Shown one piece after another: positions 1 to 6,623 of a stretch of 14,094 bases of DNA (positions are counted from its first letter, which is position 1; every line of letters starts with the position of its first letter). A model generated the notes under the pieces. The model was not told the origin of the DNA, made no database searches, and saw only the letters and a list, made by a program, of their open reading frames with translations. This stretch comes from NAT127 sp041655035 (GTDB lineage Bacteria > Pseudomonadota > Gammaproteobacteria > Pseudomonadales > Porticoccaceae). The position numbers and the translations under genes are program-made. The stretch is from NCBI GenBank assembly GCA_041655035.1, contig JBAZCN010000082.1:1-14094 (forward strand). Direction: 5' to 3'.

Positions 1-22
1 TCGATTCCGGGGCCCCGCAATG

Positions 23-78
23 ACTCTTTGCCACTAGCTCCTTGCCACTGGCTCTTCGTCAATAGCTCTCCGTCAGCT
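23..78. repeat. Imperfect 14-base tandem repeat, four units
   Basis: Four consecutive 14-base units start at 23, 37, 51 and 65. Units two and three read gctccttgccactg and gctcttcgtcaata, and all share a gctct/ctt core followed by c-rich and ca-containing halves. The array lies just beyond the stop codon of the minus-strand gene at 87. It cannot be assigned to a known repeat family. It resembles in style, but not in sequence, the other short spacer duplications of this window. Confidence 0.6.
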
Positions 79-86
79 CAGCAGTT

Positions 87-917
87 CTACGGCGATGCAC
101 GCCAGGCGCGGCGCAACAGTGATCGCCTGGGCCAGATACGGGTGTAGAGCCTGGGCTGGTACTGGCCCGATTCGTACAGGGCCCGCCGCTTCCTGGATGT
201 CGCAAATGCACCTGAATGTTCAGGGTCATCCACACCGGCATAAAACAGGGAGGCGCCGGCCTGTTCGGGCACCCGGCGCAGATAATCCAGGTGGGGGCTC
301 ACCCGCTCCAGTGCCGGATCGAGGAACCAACTGGTACTTTGCACTCCCTTGAAGCGCGGATTGACGGCGAGGAAATCGGCGAGATTCTCATAGGTTTCGA
401 GCCAGCCTTCAGGATTGAAATCCGCTTTCACGTCCGGGTGCATGTGCAGCTCGAGAAATGGCTTGATGCCTCCGGAACGAAGTATCGCGGTCATGAATCT
501 CGCCGCCTGCCGGTAGTCGCCCCGGAACGCCAGCGAGCGGGGAATACCCGAAAACGGCGTGAAGAATTCGGCGCCGCAAGGTACCAGCCGGTAAAGCAAG
601 ATAGCGAGATCCTTGCGAAAAGGGTCGTTCCCCAGGGAAAAATACGTCTCCGTCCCGGTACCCAGGTTATCGTCGATCCGCTCCAGCTGACGTCGATACA
701 ATCCGTGAAAAGCCGCAGGCAAGCGCCAGGGGGCATCCGCCAGGGAAAAGCGGTCGCGCAACGCCCAGCAAAGATATCTGTTCAACTCGTGACTGGCTGC
801 CTTATCGGCCTGGAGGGCATGTCGCTCGGCTGCCAAAAGCTCGCCGGGAAGAGCGGCATACCCCCCGGCAACGGCTTGCATGGCAAGCGCGTAGTACTGT
901 GCCGGTGAAACACACAT
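87..917 (-). CDS. Conserved-type protein of unknown function, about 276 aa
   Basis: Function unknown. The frame stays open to a GTG at 983, but I chose the ATG at 917 because a GGGGAG Shine-Dalgarno lies 7 bases before it; an ATG at 923 is too close to that site. From 917 the product is a soluble-looking 276-residue protein with no convincing signal peptide. Its most constrained-looking parts are a central stretch around residues 90-105 (TYFSLGNDPFRKD), a segment at 154-162 (FLELHMHPD), GWLETYENLADF at 171-182, STSWFLDPALERVSPHLDYL at 194-213, and a basic, aromatic C-terminus (RPxLYTRIWPRR type, 255-265). The His/Asp-rich FLELHMHPD and the SxSWFLDP box recall a family of uncharacterised bacterial proteins I have seen annotated only as hypothetical. 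It is divergent from the plus-strand ATP-grasp gene across a 278-base gap, so shared regulation is possible. A real gene is very likely; its role is open. Confidence 0.75.
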   Translation of the reverse strand: MCVSPAQYYALAMQAVAGGYAALPGELLAAERHALQADKAASHELNRYLCWALRDRFSLADAPWRLPAAFHGLYRRQLERIDDNLGTGTETYFSLGNDPFRKDLAILLYRLVPCGAEFFTPFSGIPRSLAFRGDYRQAARFMTAILRSGGIKPFLELHMHPDVKADFNPEGWLETYENLADFLAVNPRFKGVQSTSWFLDPALERVSPHLDYLRRVPEQAGASLFYAGVDDPEHSGAFATSRKRRALYESGQYQPRLYTRIWPRRSLLRRAWRASP

Positions 918-924
918 CACCATG

Positions 925-930
925 CTCCCC
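925..930 (-). promoter_or_regulatory. Shine-Dalgarno deciding the start of the 87-917 gene
   Basis: On the minus strand this reads GGGGAG and is followed by seven bases and then the ATG at 917. The spacing favours that ATG over the ATG at 923 (one base away) and over the GTG at 983, which lacks a comparable site. Confidence 0.5.
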
Positions 931-1012
931 GCCACAAAGCTGAATGCAACTGCCCCATCAAAATACCTTCTGCAGATGACCACGCCGGCTATCCAAAATC
1001 ACCGGATACGTG

Positions 1013-1051
1013 TTTAATATATACTATACACAGCTAGGAAAGGCAGCTGAA
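1013..1051 (-). promoter_or_regulatory. Possible promoter in divergent AT-rich spacer
   Basis: The spacer 984-1195 contains an AT-rich stretch at 1011-1030. On the minus strand TATAGT (1023-1028) matches a sigma-70 -10 box in five of six positions. TTCAGC (1046-1051) lies 17 bases upstream as a poor -35. It would drive the gene ending at 87. The same stretch also offers TATACT at 1020-1025 on the plus strand for the ATP-grasp gene, but without a recognisable -35. This rests on pattern only; the rest of the spacer shows nothing else except the duplication at 1033-1072. Confidence 0.25.
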
Positions 1052-1072
1052 CGCTACGGAAGGCAGCATCAC
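1033..1072. repeat. Imperfect 20-base tandem duplication
   Basis: Two adjacent 20-base units, gctaggaaaggcagctgaac and gctacggaaggcagcatcac, agree at 15 of 20 positions. They sit in the divergent spacer immediately beside the AT-rich putative promoter, so they could bear on either flanking gene. No known binding site is recognised. Confidence 0.55.
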
Positions 1073-1195
1073 GGTATTGCCGGCGCAGCCTGAAACGTAT
1101 ATCCAGACTTCTGGTGCATATCATCAGAGTCTCTGGCCATGTTCCGCCCCCTCGCTCCAAGGGTTTAAAATTGGCTTCACCATTGCTGGCAATAT

Positions 1196-2263
1196 ATGGA
1201 ACATAGAATCAGGCAATACCTGGAAACCGCCCGGAGTATTTCAGACCGGAAATCGACACCCTTCCTCTTCGAGTTCTACAAGCTCGTGCTGCACCGCGCT
1301 GTCACCGGCTATGGGCCCGACCACTACGCCACTTATTCGCTCTTTGACAAGCCCATAAGCCTGAGAGGCTGGCGGGAATACGTAGACAAGAAAGATTTTT
1401 GCAAGATACTACGCCGGCACAACAAAAAAGAGAACTTCCGGGTCCTGGAGGACAAGGTACTGTTTGGCCAAGAGTGCCTTGCAGGGAGCCTGCCCCACCC
1501 CCGAATCTACTTCACTGTGAACTACCCGGGCAACGACTCAACCTTTCCCAATGCCCAGGCTGACGGTATCGAAGCCGCCTTCGACGACCTCGCTCAAGGC
1601 CACTATATCGTAAAGACTTATGGCGGATCCTATGGAATCAATCTCTGGTCGATAACGAAGATGGTCGATGGCATCTATCTTCACAATGACCAGACAACCC
1701 TTACGAGCAGGGAATTCTCAGTACTGCTGGATACCAGCGGTGAGGGCTACCTGGTGCAGGAAAAACTGGAAGCCGCCACCAGCTTGCGCAACATAATGCC
1801 GGGCATTGCTTGTGGCAGCATTCGTGTGGTGACTTTTTTTCAACCCGGCGGCGCATCGCTGACACCCTACGCCGCATTGAAGCTGACAACGATAGGGCCC
1901 GTGAGCGACAATTTCGGCGATGGGACCGCAGGCAATATGCTGGCCTTGGTGGACTTGGATCGTCAATGCATTTCCAAAGTCGTAAAAAGGACTGAAAGCG
2001 GACTTTTACGTCAGATCAGCCATCACCCGGACACTGGGATCAACCTGATCGATTATCCGCTGCCCGAACTGGAGCAAGCGATCGGGCTTGCCCAACGTTG
2101 TGCTGCCGCGTTTCCCGATATTCCAGCAATTGGCTGGGACATTGTCATTACCGATGAAGGGCCAAAAACCCTGGAAGGAAACCCAATGTTTGACCCCGTA
2201 ATTCCCCAGCTCTCTTCAGATCAGGGCATTAAGGAACTGATCGAGGGCCAGTTGAGAGGCTGA
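1196..2263 (+). CDS. ATP-grasp enzyme, sugar-transfer-associated type (copy 1)
   Basis: A 355-residue ATP-grasp protein of the kind annotated as sugar-transfer-associated ATP-grasp in polysaccharide loci. ATP-grasp enzymes activate a carboxylate as acyl phosphate and join it to an amine or thiol; the substrates here are unknown. Visible motifs are an ATP-binding lysine and glycine loop (YIVKTYGGSYG, K140), the hinge YLVQEKL with E189, GSIRVVTFF with R210, the box VSDNFGDGTAGN (236-247), and the metal-binding end IGWDIVITD (D315) with LEGNP (E327, N329). The N-terminal 130 residues are a separate alpha/beta region with no signal peptide, so it is probably cytoplasmic. The ATG at 1196 has only a weak ribosome site. 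It is the only plus-strand gene and converges on the Mur-Pth gene, 77 bases away. The box order matches the copy at 4337-5464, so the two are paralogues. Family is well supported; reaction is inferred. Confidence 0.88.
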   Translation: MEHRIRQYLETARSISDRKSTPFLFEFYKLVLHRAVTGYGPDHYATYSLFDKPISLRGWREYVDKKDFCKILRRHNKKENFRVLEDKVLFGQECLAGSLPHPRIYFTVNYPGNDSTFPNAQADGIEAAFDDLAQGHYIVKTYGGSYGINLWSITKMVDGIYLHNDQTTLTSREFSVLLDTSGEGYLVQEKLEAATSLRNIMPGIACGSIRVVTFFQPGGASLTPYAALKLTTIGPVSDNFGDGTAGNMLALVDLDRQCISKVVKRTESGLLRQISHHPDTGINLIDYPLPELEQAIGLAQRCAAAFPDIPAIGWDIVITDEGPKTLEGNPMFDPVIPQLSSDQGIKELIEGQLRG

Positions 2264-2340
2264 TGCACATCCCGACACTCCAGACAAAATGAACGAATAC
2301 CCGCCGCAAGATTGAGGGAATACCAACCCGTCACGGGGAG

Positions 2341-4257
2341 TCACTCGTTTGCAGCCAAAGAGCCTTGTGTCGGAGAACCAGAGCCCAGAGTATCGAAACG
2401 GGCAACAAGCATCTCTATTGCACGCTCTATGGCTTTTGAAAGGATCACCTGATCTTCATCCGAGTACTTCGTCAACACGAGGTCGATCGTCCGCCGCTCA
2501 TCCCCGATACGTCGCCCACCAATTCGTATCCTTTCGAATTCATCCGTCCTCAATGCATTAATGATGGAATGAATACCGTTATGGCCACCCGGTCCGCCAT
2601 TTTCCCTGAATTTCACCATGCCCAGGCCCAAGTCCATGTCGTCATGCACCACCAGACAGGAGCCAATTCTTCCCTGATAGCGTTCGAGCAAATGTCCGAT
2701 GGCCTTCCCGCTATGGTTGATCAACACGTTCGGCTTGAATAGAACCAGCGATGCGCCTTTCCACCCCACATGGCAAACACTCCCTTCTGGGCCTTTCTCC
2801 CAGGTGCCATCAAGCGACTCGGCAAGCCGTTCGAGCACTGCATAGCCAATATTGTGCGGGGTACCAACATATTGCGATCCGGGATTCCCCAGACCCACCA
2901 CCAGATGCAGGCCGTTTTGATTTGCTCTCCATCCCTTGAGGCCACCCCCGACATCTTCTCCCGCAGGGAAAAATACTTTGTCGCCGGAAGGTTGATCAGC
3001 ATTTAGGAACACGCATTGGTCGCAAAAATCCGTGCGTCCGCACGTTGATTTCCAGCAGGAGATCGGCGAATTTCGATTGAGAATAAGACGAATGAGATGA
3101 TCCTGCTTGTTCGTTCCCTTGAGAAGAACGAGATCGCCTTCCTGAAGAATCGAGTCCAAAAACTCAGCTGCTGACTGGATTTCATAAAAAGCCTGTATCG
3201 AAGAATCGTCAGGCCCTGTCCTTGCCTTCAAAGCTTTGGACGCATCAGCACCGATAAAAACGGCAATATCAGCAATTTTTTTGACATCGACTGCGATGCG
3301 ATGATAACGCTTTGCCGGGGACAGGCTTGAATCGGAAATCGATCCGACCACTACAATCTTGCGCCTGGCCGTGGCCGACGCCATAAAATCAAATGGCGCA
3401 TCGATAGACCAGTGAGGTGCCTTCCAATCATCACGCACAAAGGCGACACCTTGACCATCCATGACGATCTGCATCCTCGCTTCTACCGGCTCGGCAAGCC
3501 CAACGGCCTCGATAGCCCGCTGCAAGGGAATATCAAGGGCAAGAGCGACACCGAGAGCGGCAAGAACGGGCAGGGCGAAATGCTCGCCGTGAAGACGCGT
3601 GGGAACCTGGTAGACAGCCCCTTCATATTCAACCGTCAAGGTCAGATTCCGGGGCCAGCTAGAAGTGGCTTCCAGCAATCTGAGCGTCGCCCCCTCCCCT
3701 CGGCCAACCCAGATCAAACGTTGCCGACAATGCTCTCCGATAGCGCGAATCAGTGGGTCGTCGATATTCAGTACGGCAATGCCATCCTTGGGAAGCCCAG
3801 TGATCACTTTGCTTTTTTCCTCGGCGATCGCCTCCAAACTACGAAATGCACTGTAGTGGTCACGCCCGATTATGGTGAGGACACCCACTGTGGGTCTGGC
3901 CATCTTCACCGTCCAATCCAGCTGACCCGGTTTGCTGACCGCCATTTCCAGCACAGCATAGCGATGCCGACGGCGAATCTTCAGCAATGTTTGAGCAACG
4001 GCGAGCCGGGAATTTATCGAGCCCGCTGTTTTTACGCAAGGGCCGAACTCAGACAGTAGAGTCGTGCAAATATCCTTAGTGGTTGTTTTTACCGCACTGC
4101 CGGTAATACCAATGACGGCCACCCGGGGATGCAATCTGCGAAACAGCCATGCGCTGGGGTACATCACTACCCGCCGCAGAGTTTCACGCACTGCCTTCTT
4201 TACAGAGTGGGACCTCTCAGCCGTCAAAAATTGACGCCACCTCTTAAAATTCGACAT
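2341..4257 (-). CDS. Mur-ligase-like enzyme fused to a peptidyl-tRNA hydrolase (Pth) domain
   Basis: A 638-residue two-enzyme fusion. Residues 45-255 are a Mur ligase ATPase domain: P-loop GITGSAVKTTTK (50-61), VLEMAVSKPG, IIGRDHYSAFRS, AEEKSK, NIDDP (164-168). Residues 256-395 resemble the Mur C-terminal domain, with DDWKAP (276-281) in place of the MurF DxYNANP box. The UDP-MurNAc-binding domain of MurF is absent, so the acceptor is not expected to be UDP-MurNAc-peptide. Cysteines 401, 406, 412 and 415 form a Cx4C-x5-Cx2C motif, perhaps zinc-binding. Residues 449-625 are a full Pth domain: GLGNPGSQY, TPHNIG, KPNVLINHSG, HDDMDLGLG, GGPGGHNGIHSI. N458, H468, N514, D539 and N560 correspond to E. 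coli Pth N10, H20, N68, D93 and N114. No likely internal start precedes Pth, so the fusion is real as read. Val56 replaces the P-loop Gly before Lys57. The start ATG at 4257 has GGAG four bases upstream. It is the last gene of the minus-strand operon. Domain calls are firm; the joint function is unknown. Confidence 0.9.
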   Translation of the reverse strand: MSNFKRWRQFLTAERSHSVKKAVRETLRRVVMYPSAWLFRRLHPRVAVIGITGSAVKTTTKDICTTLLSEFGPCVKTAGSINSRLAVAQTLLKIRRRHRYAVLEMAVSKPGQLDWTVKMARPTVGVLTIIGRDHYSAFRSLEAIAEEKSKVITGLPKDGIAVLNIDDPLIRAIGEHCRQRLIWVGRGEGATLRLLEATSSWPRNLTLTVEYEGAVYQVPTRLHGEHFALPVLAALGVALALDIPLQRAIEAVGLAEPVEARMQIVMDGQGVAFVRDDWKAPHWSIDAPFDFMASATARRKIVVVGSISDSSLSPAKRYHRIAVDVKKIADIAVFIGADASKALKARTGPDDSSIQAFYEIQSAAEFLDSILQEGDLVLLKGTNKQDHLIRLILNRNSPISCWKSTCGRTDFCDQCVFLNADQPSGDKVFFPAGEDVGGGLKGWRANQNGLHLVVGLGNPGSQYVGTPHNIGYAVLERLAESLDGTWEKGPEGSVCHVGWKGASLVLFKPNVLINHSGKAIGHLLERYQGRIGSCLVVHDDMDLGLGMVKFRENGGPGGHNGIHSIINALRTDEFERIRIGGRRIGDERRTIDLVLTKYSDEDQVILSKAIERAIEMLVARFDTLGSGSPTQGSLAANE

Positions 4258-4336
4258 ACGACTCCGTATCTTTATCTATCTATCCATTCCAACTGCGGGA
4301 ATCATCACCGATCCCCCAGCGCGACTGCAATGCTAG

Positions 4337-5464
4337 TCAGGCCCCGCCCACTGTCGGCCGACCTCTGGCCAAGCCGCCGCTATCATTGGCTTCCAACTGC
4401 GGATTCAGTACCGCGGCAACACCAGTCTGATGGGATACCTGGAGAATATCCACATCATAGGTGGCGTTTGCCTCGACAATGACAGCCCCGTTATCGGTCA
4501 CCGCAATATCCCAACCCAGGGTTTTGAGGGCTGGCAGGCTTTGCTGGCCGCGATCGAGCAGAGCCAGGACATCCCGCCACAAAGGGATCTTGAAACCCGG
4601 TATCGGATTCCCGGTATCCGGGTGCACGGGCACTTCAACGAGGTTTGGCCAGGCCCGGCTGGTCGCCCCGCGACACACTCCCAGCTCACCCGTTTCGAGA
4701 TCAACCGGAGCAATGATATTGCCCGACGAGCCATGAGAAAAGTTATCGGTGACATTACCCCCGACCGGGATCCTCAGTGTGGCAAAGAGGACACGGGTCT
4801 CGCCATCGGCAAGGCAGGTGACGGCCCGGATGGTGCCCAGTGCATGCGGTGACATTATCTTGCCGAGCGCAGCGTGGGCGCGAACCAGCGGCTGAACGAC
4901 CCAGCCGCGCTTTGGGCCAAGCCGCTGCATGCTGAACTCATAGAGGTCGGCAGTGGAGCCGGTTTCTCCACAATAGTGCCACCGCTCCCCCACCCTGTCG
5001 ACGATGAACGCATCCACTCCCCAACTGCCATCGATCAGCTTGATGAATACCCGGTCGCCGGCAAGTTCAAGGTGCTCCACCCATTCCCGCTCGCTGCGCG
5101 CGACTATGCCGGCCTTGTCAGGACCGACCGCTACCTTGTCGATGGCACAGAGAATGGGAATGGTAGCGAGACCATTGGCGACGCAGTGCTCATGGAAGGC
5201 AAGCTTGTCGTTGACGACTTCCCGCTCCGACGCGGGGTTGACGCGCCGCAGGACGACTCGAACCTTTTCGTCCAGCAGGTAGTCGCCCCACCTCGCCCTG
5301 GGTACATCCATCAGCCCGAACAATGAGTGAAGTCTCGGCCCTATCCCGTAGCGGAAGCGGGATAACAGTACGCTGTGAATGGCTGCCGGGTAGCGTCTCA
5401 AACGCCCCCTGGCAGCAGCGTGGACGCCCCTGATGTAATCTCCGGGTGTGGATAGCGTTGGCAT
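4337..5464 (-). CDS. ATP-grasp enzyme, sugar-transfer-associated type (copy 2)
   Basis: A 375-residue paralogue of the gene at 1196-2263. The frame opens at an ATG at 5509, but the ATG at 5464 has an AGGGAGGT site at the right distance and is chosen. Motifs (numbered from 5464): VFIKLIDGSWG with K142, WVVQPLV (Q191 where copy 1 has Glu in the hinge), GTIRAVTCL with R213, VTDNFSHGSSGN (238-249), LGWDIAVTD with D319, and VEANATYD with E331 and N333. All residues expected for ATP and metal binding are present apart from the hinge Gln, which may be tolerated. The N-terminus (1-60) is basic and has no export signal. It lies between ATP-grasp copy 3 and the Mur-Pth fusion in the same direction, with spacers of 64 and 79 bases. 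Role inferred: carboxylate-amine (or similar) ligation in glycan assembly; substrates unknown. The C-terminal 15-20 residues are Gly/Arg-rich and probably disordered. Confidence 0.87.
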   Translation of the reverse strand: MPTLSTPGDYIRGVHAAARGRLRRYPAAIHSVLLSRFRYGIGPRLHSLFGLMDVPRARWGDYLLDEKVRVVLRRVNPASEREVVNDKLAFHEHCVANGLATIPILCAIDKVAVGPDKAGIVARSEREWVEHLELAGDRVFIKLIDGSWGVDAFIVDRVGERWHYCGETGSTADLYEFSMQRLGPKRGWVVQPLVRAHAALGKIMSPHALGTIRAVTCLADGETRVLFATLRIPVGGNVTDNFSHGSSGNIIAPVDLETGELGVCRGATSRAWPNLVEVPVHPDTGNPIPGFKIPLWRDVLALLDRGQQSLPALKTLGWDIAVTDNGAVIVEANATYDVDILQVSHQTGVAAVLNPQLEANDSGGLARGRPTVGGA

Positions 5465-5470
5465 GACTCT

Positions 5471-5478
5471 ACCTCCCT
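5471..5478 (-). promoter_or_regulatory. Strong Shine-Dalgarno fixing the start at 5464
   Basis: On the minus strand this reads AGGGAGGT, an almost perfect anti-16S match six bases before the ATG at 5464. It overrides the upstream in-frame ATG at 5509, which would add 15 residues and place this site inside the coding region. Confidence 0.65.
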
Positions 5479-5528
5479 TTGTCGTGACATGTGGAAGTTC
5501 GCAGACCATCCATTCCAGGCCATGGAAA

Positions 5529-6623
5529 TTACTTCAAGCATGCGAAGATCTCCGCATGACTGCGATCAAAAGTAATCGCCGCGGTGGGATCAGGTTCGAC
5601 ATTCATCTCTATCACCACAGGCCCGCCCGCTGTTATGGCAATATCCAGCCCGGCGAACATGATGTTCGGGAAAACCGCCACTGTCCGTTGCGCGAGCTCC
5701 AATGATTCATGCCAGAAGGGCAGATTGCGACCGGTGATTCTTTCACCGGAGTCCTTATGGTTCTCAAATACTTCGTTGAATATGTCTTTCCCCAAACCCT
5801 GCCCGATCACGCCCGACTGCCTGTCCAACCGGAATATCTGCGCTCCCCTGCTGGTGTTGTCCACCAGGCTGCCGCGGCGGCCAACACGCAGGAAAGCATC
5901 CATGACGGCCGTCTCGCCATCCTTGCAATAGGCAAAGACCCGCAGGGTGTTGACGCTGGAAGGGTTGAGACTGGCGAGCTGCGGATGCTGTGTTATGTAT
6001 TCCTCTATAAGGTAGTCGGTGCCGGCGCCGATATCCAATACGCCGGACAGAAAGTCAGGGACGGACAGCCGGCGCCCGGTGTCCAGCAGTTCGACGGTCA
6101 ATTCACCATCCCGGATACACTGTATCGCCTGGAAACCCCGGCCGCCATAACCTTCGACCAGCTTGAAGCAGAGCCTGTCGAGGCCGGGGTTGGCCAGGAG
6201 CAGTTGCTGCAGGTCACCGGCAGAGGTCAGCGGGCCGCCCGCGAATGAGACGCCATACCGGGAATGCAAGCGCCCGACGAAGCGGGGGCTGGGTATGTTC
6301 AGCAGCTGCAGCAAGGCTTTTTCACTGATCTTGTTTTGAGATAGCTTCTGGTAGACCGGAGGGTTCAGGGTGGCCACGAAGCGGCGGTATCTGGCGTAGG
6401 GCCAGAAGCCGGTCTTGAAGCGCCAGGGCAAGCCTTTGCGCCAGTAACGGGCAGTGTGATAGTGGCCGGGGCCCAGGCCGTAGACCAGTTTCAGCACCGC
6501 CATCTCGATAAGCTGCCTCGGTACGGACAAGTGTCCCTCCCGGGCGCGCCGACGCGTCTGACCGATGACGCCGGCCAGGGTGGACTGACTTTTCTTTTCA
6601 TTTTCCATGGGTTTATCGTTCAT
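5529..6623 (-). CDS. ATP-grasp enzyme, divergent third copy
   Basis: A 364-residue ATP-grasp protein. The frame is open to 6671, but the ATG at 6623 overlaps the TGA of the deacetylase gene (ATGA) and has GGAGG three bases upstream, so it is the likely start. Motifs: LCFKLVEGYGGRGF with K154 and a long glycine loop, YLIEEYI (E207/E208), NTLRVFAY with R228, VDNTSRGAQ (254-262), FAGLDIAIT with D327, and VIEMNVEPDP with E339 and N341. The box at 254-262 lacks the GxxGN ending seen in the other two copies, and the region before the lysine (residues 88-125, NPPVYQKLSQNKISEKALL type) is different, so this copy probably handles a different substrate. The N-terminal 40 residues are polar and basic; no signal peptide is seen. 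Translation is probably coupled to the deacetylase gene. Family is clear, reaction unknown. Confidence 0.87.
   Translation of the reverse strand: MNDKPMENEKKSQSTLAGVIGQTRRRAREGHLSVPRQLIEMAVLKLVYGLGPGHYHTARYWRKGLPWRFKTGFWPYARYRRFVATLNPPVYQKLSQNKISEKALLQLLNIPSPRFVGRLHSRYGVSFAGGPLTSAGDLQQLLLANPGLDRLCFKLVEGYGGRGFQAIQCIRDGELTVELLDTGRRLSVPDFLSGVLDIGAGTDYLIEEYITQHPQLASLNPSSVNTLRVFAYCKDGETAVMDAFLRVGRRGSLVDNTSRGAQIFRLDRQSGVIGQGLGKDIFNEVFENHKDSGERITGRNLPFWHESLELAQRTVAVFPNIMFAGLDIAITAGGPVVIEMNVEPDPTAAITFDRSHAEIFACLK

Noticed and set aside
8..17. Palindrome CGGGGCCCCG at the left edge
   Set aside because: No loop and no T tract; too short to call an operator or terminator.
216..908. A 230-codon plus-strand frame opposite the left hypothetical gene
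   Set aside because: No motif or ribosome site; the minus-strand frame has protein-like patterning and a good Shine-Dalgarno.
2327..2337. Inverted repeat CCCGTCACGGG between the convergent genes as terminator
   Set aside because: The stem has only four base pairs with a three-base loop and no T run follows on either strand.
2341..2996. Separate pth gene starting inside the fusion
   Set aside because: The nearest candidate starts (GTG codons just before GLGNPG) lack a properly spaced ribosome site and no stop separates the two domains.
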